A stretch of 64,000 nucleotides of DNA from Leptospira congkakensis (GTDB lineage Bacteria; Spirochaetota; Leptospiria; Leptospirales; Leptospiraceae), in NCBI RefSeq assembly GCF_004770265.1, contig NZ_RQGQ01000016.1, positions 618,761-682,760 on the forward strand, written 5' to 3'. A program made the position numbers and the translations under genes. Shown here piece by piece: positions 56,797 through 64,000 of the stretch. Every line of letters starts with the position of its first letter. The stretch's first letter is position 1. The notes beneath the pieces were generated by a model, which was given only the letters and a program-made list of their open reading frames with translations, was not told the origin of the DNA and did not search any database.

Positions 56797-57996
56797 TTGA
56801 AAGCATTCTTCCTATTTTTGTCCGTTCTGACATCCTTACTCGGATTTATCTATTATTATTCTACCTTTCGTTTAATCTCAGGACTTTCACTGAATGGACC
56901 GGTGGTAACGTTGATTTTATTTGGAATTGGGGTCCTAGTTCTCCTTGTTCCGCTGACTTATGTAATGAGCCGGATCTCCAAACGAGAAAAAACCCAAACT
57001 TTTTTTGCCTATGTCACTTTTACGAACTTTGGATTTTTTTCCATTTTGTTCACCTTGGTGCTGCTAATGGATTTACTACGTCTGGTGGATTTAGGAATCA
57101 TCACCCAGTATTCTCAAATTTTGTTTTCTAGTTTGCTTCGGTTTGGATTTCCCATCGATGGAGTGACTGAGGTAAAAAACTTTAGTTTGGCTTTCTCTAC
57201 CATTGCCCTGGCAACGGCTCTCAGTTCTCTTGGATTTTACAATGCCCATGTTCGTCTGCAATACAAACGGGTGAAAATTCCTGTTAAAGGTTTACACCCT
57301 GATTTACGTGAGTTTAAGATTGTTCAGATCTCTGATGTTCATATTGGTTCGACCATCAAAGAAAAGTTTCTCCGCAGAGTTGTCGGAAAGATCAATGCGC
57401 AAACGCCCGATGTGGTGGTGATCACGGGAGATTTGGTGGATGGACCGGCAGCCACTCTGAAACACCATCTAAAACCACTGGCCGATATCAAATCCAAATA
57501 TGGAACGTTTTATGTGACCGGGAATCATGAATACTATTCGGGTGTTCTTTCTTGGTTACCTGAAATTGAAAAATTAGGGATCAACATTTTACTCAATGCG
57601 AACAAAACTTTAACTGTGGGAAATGCCAAGTTGCTTATGGCTGGTGTGACTGACCTAACCGCTGGATCTATGATCAAATCCCACCAAACAAGTCCTAAAC
57701 GAGCCATGGAAGGTGGAGAATCTTGTGATTATAAGATTCTACTCGCCCATCAGCCCAATAGCATTTATGAAGCCAGTGAAGTTGGCTTCGATCTACAGAT
57801 TTCGGGGCATACTCATGGTGGACAATTTTTCCCAGGAAACCTTCTGATTTATTTGGCACAAAAATTTGTCTCTGGATTGCATCGTTACAAAAACACAGAT
57901 ATTTATGTGAGTCGAGGGACAGGATACTGGGGGCCTCCCTTCCGATTGGGAGCACCATCCGAAATTTCCGTTTTAGAGCTCCAAACTTTTGAATGA
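56797..57996 (+). CDS. Membrane-anchored metallophosphoesterase
   Basis: 399 aa. Four membrane segments fill the first 150 residues. The calcineurin-like domain follows, with QISDVHIG (D180, H182), TGDLVDG (211-212), GNHEYY (242-245) and GHTHGG near residue 345. This arrangement is like the YaeI/YkuE group that hydrolyses lipid-linked or nucleotide phosphates, here facing the cytoplasm or periplasm depending on topology. The start is TTG at 56797. Confidence 0.88.
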   Translation: MKAFFLFLSVLTSLLGFIYYYSTFRLISGLSLNGPVVTLILFGIGVLVLLVPLTYVMSRISKREKTQTFFAYVTFTNFGFFSILFTLVLLMDLLRLVDLGIITQYSQILFSSLLRFGFPIDGVTEVKNFSLAFSTIALATALSSLGFYNAHVRLQYKRVKIPVKGLHPDLREFKIVQISDVHIGSTIKEKFLRRVVGKINAQTPDVVVITGDLVDGPAATLKHHLKPLADIKSKYGTFYVTGNHEYYSGVLSWLPEIEKLGINILLNANKTLTVGNAKLLMAGVTDLTAGSMIKSHQTSPKRAMEGGESCDYKILLAHQPNSIYEASEVGFDLQISGHTHGGQFFPGNLLIYLAQKFVSGLHRYKNTDIYVSRGTGYWGPPFRLGAPSEISVLELQTFE

Positions 57997-58133
57997 TTTA
58001 CCCTTTTGGTGAAGATTGAAAACGAATCCTGAACGAGTCTTTGTCTATGTTCTAGTGATAAAAAATACGAAAGTAGATGAAGTCTCTTTGGATTTCCTAA
58101 AATATTGACAAACCAGAAGGCGGTAGGTGGGAA

Positions 58134-59915
58134 ATGATAGAGAATCGATTGATCAGAAAATTGACTGTTGCCATTGAAGCACCCTTATACTTATTAATCT
58201 TCCCTTACTTTATCAATTTTTGTTTATTCGCATCAGGTTTTGATACAGAAACACTCATCCATCTTGCTATTATTGGAACTCTTTTGTCCCTTGTTCCTTT
58301 GGTTGTGGGCATTGGTCTTCGAAACAAAAGACTCAAACGTTTGTTAAACTATACCGCAGAAAAGGACAATAATACTTTAGTTGGATTAAAAAAGGGATTA
58401 CTCGAACATCCACATTGGGAAGGCAAAGTGATTCTGATTCGTTGGACTGTTTCCATTTTAGGTTTTTCTTTTATGGCAGTGACCATACTTGATCTTCCCT
58501 GGAAAGAGATTATGGCCTTACCCTATGCTTGTGTGATGCTTATGCCCATCATCTATTTGGCTTTTTATTTCCAAACTGAAGTGTATTTGAGTCCTGTGTT
58601 AAAGGCCAAAGTTTTGGCCGAAGTACTTTTGGAGGAATCCAAATTCCGAATCTTTGGAGTTTTCCAAAGAAATCTTTTTACCATGATTGCTGTGGCATTA
58701 TTACCAATGTTGACTTTCGGTTATTATTTGTTTCTCATCCTTTTGACAGATTTTCGATCTCCCTATTGGTTCTACCAAATGCCCATTGTGTTTGGGATGA
58801 TGGTTGTGATCATGATTTATGCAGCTTATATCGGTAGTAAATCTTTAAAAGATGATATTGGCAATTTAAACCATTCGATTGAAAAATTATCAAAAGGGGA
58901 ACTTGCGGAAACCATTCCCCAACTTTCTGCTACAAACCTAAGCCATACCATTACCAAACTAAATTTATTTATGGAGTCGTTACGGAAATACTTTCAAACT
59001 GCAAAAGAGGAAGCTGTTTCACTTTCCGAAACTTCCAAAATCATTTTGGATAAAGGCGGTTTGATTGATTCGCAAGTTGTATCAGAAAAAAACAAACTTG
59101 ATTCCACTTTTGAGTCAGTCAACCAAATCAAAAGTCTTTCCAAAGCAACTTATGAACGTGTCCTTTCCCAAAAAGACAAAACAAATTTTTTAGCAACAGA
59201 ACTCACTCGTGTCACAGAAGAGATGACGAACCTTTCTAAAAAAGCAGATGAGTTATCACAAAACACAGTCCATTCGATTGGAACGGTAAAGCTTGCAAAA
59301 GACGCCATCCAGTCGGCTTATGAAAAAGTGGAAATGATGAACCAGATGAGTGAAAATATCAAAGCCGCCATCTCTATCGTAGAAGATATATCGGATCGGG
59401 TGAATTTACTTTCTTTAAATGCATCCATTGAAGCGGCGCGGGCTGGCTCCATGGGACGAGGATTTGCCGTAGTGGCGGGCGAAGTTTCTCGCCTTGCTGA
59501 TGAAACAGCAAAAAATATAGAAGAAATCAAACGAGTGGTGAAGTTATCACAAGTGGCTTCTAAAGAAAGTTTAGAATCTATGAAAGAGATCATCTCTACA
59601 AACGAAGATGTAAAATCTAAATTTGAAGAAATCTCACAAGTAGTTCAGATGTTTGGTCGCACCAGCGAAACTAGTTCTGAAAATGTAAAATCCTTAAAAA
59701 ACCTAGTGGGGGAGTTTCAAGAAGACGCGGAACAAATCACGGGAGAGATGAAATTACAAACAGGATATACGGAAACCTCAAACTCCAACTTACAAGAGTT
59801 ATGGGAAAATCATTCTAAAATTTCTACTACTTTCAGTGAAATTTCGGAGGAGGCAAACCGATTGCAAAGGGTTTCTGATTCTATGGAAAAGATTGTCTCA
59901 AGGTTTCGATTTTAA
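58134..59915 (+). CDS. Multi-TM methyl-accepting chemotaxis protein
   Basis: 593 aa. About six hydrophobic segments in the first 230 residues replace a periplasmic sensor domain, which suggests sensing within the membrane. A HAMP-like region (about 240-290) leads into a long coiled coil and the receptor hairpin with [36 protein letters not shown]. It is the second of three receptors in the window and lies upstream of the Cache-type one. GGTGGGAA precedes the ATG. Confidence 0.92.
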   Translation: MIENRLIRKLTVAIEAPLYLLIFPYFINFCLFASGFDTETLIHLAIIGTLLSLVPLVVGIGLRNKRLKRLLNYTAEKDNNTLVGLKKGLLEHPHWEGKVILIRWTVSILGFSFMAVTILDLPWKEIMALPYACVMLMPIIYLAFYFQTEVYLSPVLKAKVLAEVLLEESKFRIFGVFQRNLFTMIAVALLPMLTFGYYLFLILLTDFRSPYWFYQMPIVFGMMVVIMIYAAYIGSKSLKDDIGNLNHSIEKLSKGELAETIPQLSATNLSHTITKLNLFMESLRKYFQTAKEEAVSLSETSKIILDKGGLIDSQVVSEKNKLDSTFESVNQIKSLSKATYERVLSQKDKTNFLATELTRVTEEMTNLSKKADELSQNTVHSIGTVKLAKDAIQSAYEKVEMMNQMSENIKAAISIVEDISDRVNLLSLNASIEAARAGSMGRGFAVVAGEVSRLADETAKNIEEIKRVVKLSQVASKESLESMKEIISTNEDVKSKFEEISQVVQMFGRTSETSSENVKSLKNLVGEFQEDAEQITGEMKLQTGYTETSNSNLQELWENHSKISTTFSEISEEANRLQRVSDSMEKIVSRFRF

Positions 59916-60225
59916 AATCATCCGATTCAATTCTTTCTAAAACTATATATAACAATGAAAACCGTTGTAATCCATAAGGAATTGGAGTTTGAATTTTTGC
60001 CTTTGTTTGTAACCTATGTCTCATAATCCTGAAAACTAGGAATTGATTGATGGTTAAACTTCCAGTCAAAAAATATTTTTGATCTATCTTGTTCTTCACT
60101 GAATTAGTGAAGGATCGGAAGTTAGTATTTTTCCCTGGATTGCTAAAAACAGAGATTCAAAAAAAATACTTTCATTCCGTACAAAGTTTTTGTTTACTCT
60201 TAAATCAAACAATAGCTTTCAAAAT

Positions 60226-61986
60226 ATGATCAAACAAACTTTTCATAGACTCTTTTCTTTTAGCATTCGTACCCAATTGATGATCTTTATTTTTTTGATT
60301 CTCAATTTAGTACTGGGTCCAATTTTTTACCTCGTCTATCAATCCGCTAAAAACCAAATCGTAAATCTTGGCGCAGAGTTATTTAAAACCTTAGCAACTG
60401 ATTCCGTAGCTGTGATCGATTTGTTAAATGAAGATGTAAAAGCCGGAAAAATAAGTTTAGCGGATGCCCAAGAAAAGGCTAGGATCTATATTTTGGGACC
60501 GAAAGGTGCCGACGGCGTTCGCGACCTGTCCAAAGGAAAGATGTCTGCCAAATTGGATATGAGAGTTTGGGCCTCTCAACCGAATGGTGTTTTTACAATG
60601 AACCCTTTTAACATTGAAGGAGTGAATCTCTGGGATTACCAGGTCGACGGAAAATATACTGTTCGAGACACTTGGTCAAACAAGGAAAGAACCGGAAAAA
60701 TTGTTTATGAATTATGGCAAGAGGGAAAGGAACCCACTCATTCTTGGATTGCTTATCAAATATATTATGAACCTTGGGATTGGATTGTTGGTTCCGGTGG
60801 TCGAGAGACCATTTTTTACGAAGAACGTCTTAAGTCACTTTCCTACTTATTTTTATTCGGAGCCATATTCGCTTCTGTCATTTCGTTAGTATTTTCCTAT
60901 TTCTTTGCAGCAATTTTTGCACGGAAAATTGATCAGGTGAAGTCATTAATTGAAAAAGCACGAGAAGGTGATTTGACATCAAGTTCCACTAAAGTGTATC
61001 GAGATGAGATTGGTTCACTGCTTACTGATTTTGATCAAATGACAAATAGTTTACGTACTATGATTCAGGTTGTTTCACAATCTTCGAATGAGGTTCTAAA
61101 ATCTGCTGACAAACTGATCGAAAGTGCAAATGGTTCTGCTAATGTAGCTGTTACGATTTCGGAATCAATGACACAAGTGCGAACTAACTCCAATACACAA
61201 TTGGAAGCTTTCTCTGAAAATAAATCTGCAGTAGAAGAAAATACTCTTGCGATCACAAAAATTGCAGAGGCCACCTATGTCGTTTCGGAATTGTCAAATG
61301 GTGTTTTGGAAAAAGTGGAAGAAGGCCAAGACATTGTTAGGAAAACGATTCATCAGATGGAAGTCATCAATTCCTCAGTCAATGGAATTTCTTCGAGCAT
61401 CAATACGCTTGGAGCGAATTCAAAAGCAATTGGGCAAATTGTTGAAACGATCAATCAGATTGCGAGTCAAACGAATTTACTCGCTCTTAATGCAGCAATC
61501 GAAGCGGCTCGGGCAGGAGAGGAAGGGAAGGGTTTTGCCGTTGTTGCCGATGAAGTCAGAAAATTAGCGGAACGATCCGAAAGAGCGACCAGACAAATTT
61601 CAGTGATTATCGATGAAATCCAAAAGAACACACTTGAATCCATCCAAATGATGGAAAAAGGAAACCAAGATGTGGGAGTTGGGGTAGAGATGGTGAATGT
61701 AGTTGGAAATACCTTTCAATTGATTATCTCCGCGATCAAAAAAGTCAATGATGAAATCCATGGTGTTTCTTCCACTACAGAAGAAATATCTGCAAGTACA
61801 GAAGAGCTTAATGCAAACACAGTTCAATTGATTGAATTAACTAACATCATTAATGAAAGTACAAAAGAAGTTTCGATTTCCTCGGACTCTCAATTGTCTG
61901 AAGTATCGGCTGTGAAAGAAGCTGCGAATCGATTGAGTGAACTTGCAAAGGATTTGAATCAAGAAATTAAGAAGTTTAAAATTTGA
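60226..61986 (+). CDS. Cache-type methyl-accepting chemotaxis protein
   Basis: 586 aa from the ATG at 60226; a TTG at 60190 is an alternative. Order: membrane segment (about 15-40), a single periplasmic Cache domain with the typical [13 protein letters not shown] end, a second membrane segment (about 205-230), HAMP, methylation helices and the hairpin [37 protein letters not shown]. The Cache domain should bind a small organic ligand. It ends in a 9-bp palindrome that includes the stop region. Confidence 0.93.
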   Translation: MIKQTFHRLFSFSIRTQLMIFIFLILNLVLGPIFYLVYQSAKNQIVNLGAELFKTLATDSVAVIDLLNEDVKAGKISLADAQEKARIYILGPKGADGVRDLSKGKMSAKLDMRVWASQPNGVFTMNPFNIEGVNLWDYQVDGKYTVRDTWSNKERTGKIVYELWQEGKEPTHSWIAYQIYYEPWDWIVGSGGRETIFYEERLKSLSYLFLFGAIFASVISLVFSYFFAAIFARKIDQVKSLIEKAREGDLTSSSTKVYRDEIGSLLTDFDQMTNSLRTMIQVVSQSSNEVLKSADKLIESANGSANVAVTISESMTQVRTNSNTQLEAFSENKSAVEENTLAITKIAEATYVVSELSNGVLEKVEEGQDIVRKTIHQMEVINSSVNGISSSINTLGANSKAIGQIVETINQIASQTNLLALNAAIEAARAGEEGKGFAVVADEVRKLAERSERATRQISVIIDEIQKNTLESIQMMEKGNQDVGVGVEMVNVVGNTFQLIISAIKKVNDEIHGVSSTTEEISASTEELNANTVQLIELTNIINESTKEVSISSDSQLSEVSAVKEAANRLSELAKDLNQEIKKFKI

Positions 61987-62063
61987 AATACCCTTTGGAA
62001 TTTCAAATTACCTGATGTTAGGTGGGAGGTTGAGAAGAGAAGGAAATATACCTTCTCTTCTCA
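61981..62063. repeat. Two inverted repeats after the Cache receptor gene
   Basis: ATTTGAAAT (61981-61989) / ATTTCAAAT (62000-62008) is a perfect 9-bp palindrome with a 10-base loop across the receptor stop codon. TGAGAAGAGAAGG (62031-62043) / CCTTCTCTTCTCA (62051-62063) is a perfect 13-bp palindrome with a 7-base loop. Neither is followed by a T-tract, so they are either atypical terminators or mobile/structural repeats. Confidence 0.6.
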
Positions 62064-62097
62064 CAATTTAAAACGAAAACAATTTTCTTCAACAGGG

Positions 62098-62134
62098 AAA
62101 AGATTCTCATCCGGATTGGCTCAGAATGAGAATC
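62098..62134 (-). terminator. Candidate terminator after the two-lipoprotein operon
   Basis: GATTCTCAT (62102-62110) and ATGAGAATC (62126-62134) form a perfect 9-bp stem with a 15-base loop. On the minus strand TTTT follows (62101-62098). It lies 11 bases after the stop of the 62145-62747 gene and could end its transcript. Confidence 0.5.
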
Positions 62135-62144
62135 AAACCTGGGT

Positions 62145-62747
62145 TTATTTTTTTAAATAACCTTTTTCTTTGATTTCAGCATATACAGAACTAAGCAAAT
62201 CTCTTCTTTGTGCATCTATACTTGTCAGGGGATCTGCAAAAGGCATTGCGAATAGAAGTAAGATTTGGCCAACTTCAGTTCTTTTTTCTTCCCTTTTCAT
62301 TTCGGCAATGACTTTCCCTTTTTTATCCTTAACTGCTAAGTTCAGTGTAAGATGGGATCCCGCGTAATACGGCAAAATTCCAAGAGTAGGTAAAGAAAAC
62401 CAAATAGATACTTTGCCTGAAAAATATCCCTTATCTTCAGTTGCTTTGATATCAAAGGTATAATCTGATTCTGTTTGGCTTCTGGTCGAAAAAACATCTT
62501 CACTTTCGTTTAAAAGTTTTGCAGACTCATTCTGCCATCTTTGAATCAAAAATTCATGCGGATCTTCTGGTTCTCCATTGACTGTCCCCTGGTATGTGGC
62601 ATTCACTTTCACGGCTATCTTTTTCGAAGTATTAAAGTTTTTGACTACAGGAGTTCCTTCATATTCCCCACTTCTGAAACTCAAACAGTTGATTGTGAGA
62701 ATTCCAAAAGTAAGGTATGTTAACATTTTAAGAAAAGGTTTTATCAT
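62145..62747 (-). CDS. Lipoprotein of unknown function, 200 aa
   Basis: The start at 62747 is chosen because AGGA lies about nine bases before it; the longer frame from 62771 would overlap the upstream gene region. The signal peptide MIKPFLKMLTYLTFGILTINC has lipobox TINC. The mature part shows beta-strand pairs (SDYTFDIKATEDKG, HLTLNLAVKDKKGKVIAEMKREEK), as in small beta-sandwich lipoproteins. It lies 27 bases after the other lipoprotein gene. Confidence 0.78.
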   Translation of the reverse strand: MIKPFLKMLTYLTFGILTINCLSFRSGEYEGTPVVKNFNTSKKIAVKVNATYQGTVNGEPEDPHEFLIQRWQNESAKLLNESEDVFSTRSQTESDYTFDIKATEDKGYFSGKVSIWFSLPTLGILPYYAGSHLTLNLAVKDKKGKVIAEMKREEKRTEVGQILLLFAMPFADPLTSIDAQRRDLLSSVYAEIKEKGYLKK

Positions 62748-62774
62748 TTGTTTTCCTAATTGAATGTACAAAGT

Positions 62775-63608
62775 TTATTTTTTAAATTTACTTAGTTTTT
62801 TATCCGCAATTTCTTTCCAATAAGAGTTTGGATTTGCCTTGCTGATACCTTCCAAAAAAACATACTCATCAAAACCTGGTCTACGTAAATCTGGGTAATA
62901 GTATCTGTCTTTGAGTAATTCTAAGTTTGATTTTAGGATGAAACCATCATCTTTTTCTAATACAAATTTTCTTTTATTGGAAATACCTATTAATTCATCT
63001 AATGTTGCGGGAAGTGCAAATGGATCCTCGGAACTTGTTTCCTTTAATACACCTTTAAATAATCCTAAATATTGAATTTCGCCTGGTTTTGCTTTGAAGT
63101 TTAATATCTTGGCTGTATCTGCTGGATCAAAGTCTATCATGACATTATCACATTGTTGTTGGGTCGTTGGCACGCCGTTTACAAAAACAACTTTGGTATA
63201 ACAATACACATAACCTGTTGTTGAAACTGTATACGATTTTCCATCAACGGGAACAATACGGGAAATATACGAAATAACTTGTAACTTTTTGCCGTTGTAA
63301 ATTTTTTCCTTATCCGTTTCTTCCACTAGAACATCTGCCGGATCCGGAGTTCTTTTTTTTGCATTCACTTTGCTATCTGCGTCTAGAACTACTGTTAGGT
63401 CTCCGAAGGCCTGACCAAATTGGTAAATTTTTTCAGTCCCTAAAAGACCTGGTGGGTATTCTAAATAGATTCCATAACCAACTAAACCTACTGATTTAAT
63501 TTCTTCCTTGGTTTTGGGTGATTCCAGTCTGTAGACGGAAGACTTACATGCAATTGCAAACATTAGAATGGGAATTAGAATGATTCCCTTGATTTGTAAA
63601 ATTCTCAT
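62775..63608 (-). CDS. Lipoprotein of unknown function, 277 aa
   Basis: Type II signal peptide MRILQIKGIILIPILMFAIAC with lipobox AIAC. The mature protein begins with a charged stretch and includes the pattern ISYISRIVPVDGKSYTVSTTGYVYCY and a later helical end (PNSYWKEIADKKLSKFKK). No domain is recognised. It is the first gene of the two-lipoprotein operon; both products are probably membrane-attached and may act together. Confidence 0.78.
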   Translation of the reverse strand: MRILQIKGIILIPILMFAIACKSSVYRLESPKTKEEIKSVGLVGYGIYLEYPPGLLGTEKIYQFGQAFGDLTVVLDADSKVNAKKRTPDPADVLVEETDKEKIYNGKKLQVISYISRIVPVDGKSYTVSTTGYVYCYTKVVFVNGVPTTQQQCDNVMIDFDPADTAKILNFKAKPGEIQYLGLFKGVLKETSSEDPFALPATLDELIGISNKRKFVLEKDDGFILKSNLELLKDRYYYPDLRRPGFDEYVFLEGISKANPNSYWKEIADKKLSKFKK

Positions 63609-64000
63609 TTGTGGATTTCCTTAATTCGGGCAAGGACATCATTTTTCAAAAGAATTGGCAAGCATTTAGAAAAAATTGGGTATAAAACAAATCAAATTTT
63701 GAGCCCTAACAAACGACAAAGTTATGTTATACGCCTGTTTGGTTTATTGGAAAGGTGCTATCTATTTGCATTATGTTTTTCTTCCTTTGCCAATGTAACA
63801 ATTGTTTTATCTCTCTGAAAAGATCCACCAAACACAATGAGACATAACGAAATTACCCTACGAATTGTCTTTTTCCCTGCTGAATGCCCAATCTTTCTTC
63901 GTAAAAAAAATGCAAATTGTCTCCTATTTCGGGACAATTTTTACAATAGTTGATTGACGTGGAGTGTACATTCCTAATGATGGTGAAACGGTGATTGAGT
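63609..64000. other. Intergenic end of the window, no supported gene
   Basis: 392 bases without a convincing gene. It contains a perfect 8-bp inverted repeat AAATTGTC (63914-63921) / GACAATTT (63933-63940) with an 11-base loop, and a weak TTGACG at 63954. A frame opening near GTG 63966 runs off the window but is too short to judge. A short frame at 63609-63818 is judged spurious. Confidence 0.5.

Noticed and set aside
63609..63818. Plus-strand short frame beside the lipoprotein gene
   Set aside because: It begins at the start of the divergent gene, has no coding character and no homology that I recognise.
63966..64000. Start of a gene running off the window (GTG followed by an open frame)
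   Set aside because: Only about 11 codons are visible, with no clear ribosome site.
1..64000. CRISPR arrays, tRNA or rRNA genes, insertion sequences
   Set aside because: I saw no spaced direct repeats, no cloverleaf-like segments, no rRNA-like stretches and no transposase in any frame.

Overview
The window looks like chromosomal DNA of a Leptospira, probably a member of the saprophytic clade. This rests on the gene content and style (spirochaetal lipoboxes such as LNSC, TINC and AIAC, bactofilin, LL-diaminopimelate aminotransferase, FapA/DUF342, many 7TM-DISM, SpoIIE and MCP signalling proteins, malate:quinone oxidoreductase) and on the moderately AT-rich composition. The genus call is an inference from these features; no rRNA or tRNA gene is visible to fix it.

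Layout. 1-9.6 kb: core genes on the plus strand: LOG-family protein, rpmB, nth, a UbiA/UbiX pair for quinone synthesis, pyrB, a DUF2203 protein, dapL and two secreted helical proteins of unknown role, with a few minus-strand genes between. 9.7-14.8 kb: a CBS-PAS-Fis regulator with a histone-like tail, rho, rpmE, an unusual IscU-like/pentapeptide-repeat fusion, a STAS protein and a lipoprotein. 14.8-24.9 kb (minus): fapA-glycosyltransferase-TrmH operon, an rRNA methyltransferase with a 7TM-SpoIIE phosphatase, gltA and a lytic transglycosylase. 24.9-30.7 kb (plus): two unknown genes, bactofilin, pdxA, a membrane protein, a DegT aminotransferase and a protein with an EF-hand-like loop. 30.7-37.1 kb (minus): an outer-membrane protein and the 2-oxoglutarate dehydrogenase operon in the order sucB-lpd-sucA, closed by a clear intrinsic terminator.

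37.8-42.3 kb is the accessory part. It opens with a structured palindromic element directly at the end of a gamma-carbonic-anhydrase-like gene. It then carries two lipoproteins, a beta-barrel protein, a truncated AAA ATPase, a VOC protein and a GNAT/YoaP protein, with AT-rich spacers. 42.4-64 kb is rich in signalling and envelope genes: three chemoreceptors with different sensing modules (PAS, multi-TM, Cache), a GAF-GAF-SpoIIE phosphatase, a lipoprotein-type 7TM hybrid histidine kinase, an ECF41-type sigma factor with its oxidoreductase and a matching promoter, mqo, a membrane metallophosphatase, an OmpA-like protein and several lipoproteins.

How the genes fit together: gltA, sucA/sucB/lpd and mqo are parts of an oxidative TCA cycle feeding quinone, and UbiA/UbiX are consistent with making that quinone. 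pdxA supplies PLP, used by DegT and DapL. The STAS protein and two SpoIIE phosphatases are pieces of partner-switching regulation, but no anti-sigma kinase is seen beside them. I did not find a clearly new multi-gene system. The strongest candidates for novelty are the IscU-pentapeptide fusion, the CBS-PAS-Fis-lysine-tail regulator and the palindromic element at 37.8 kb.
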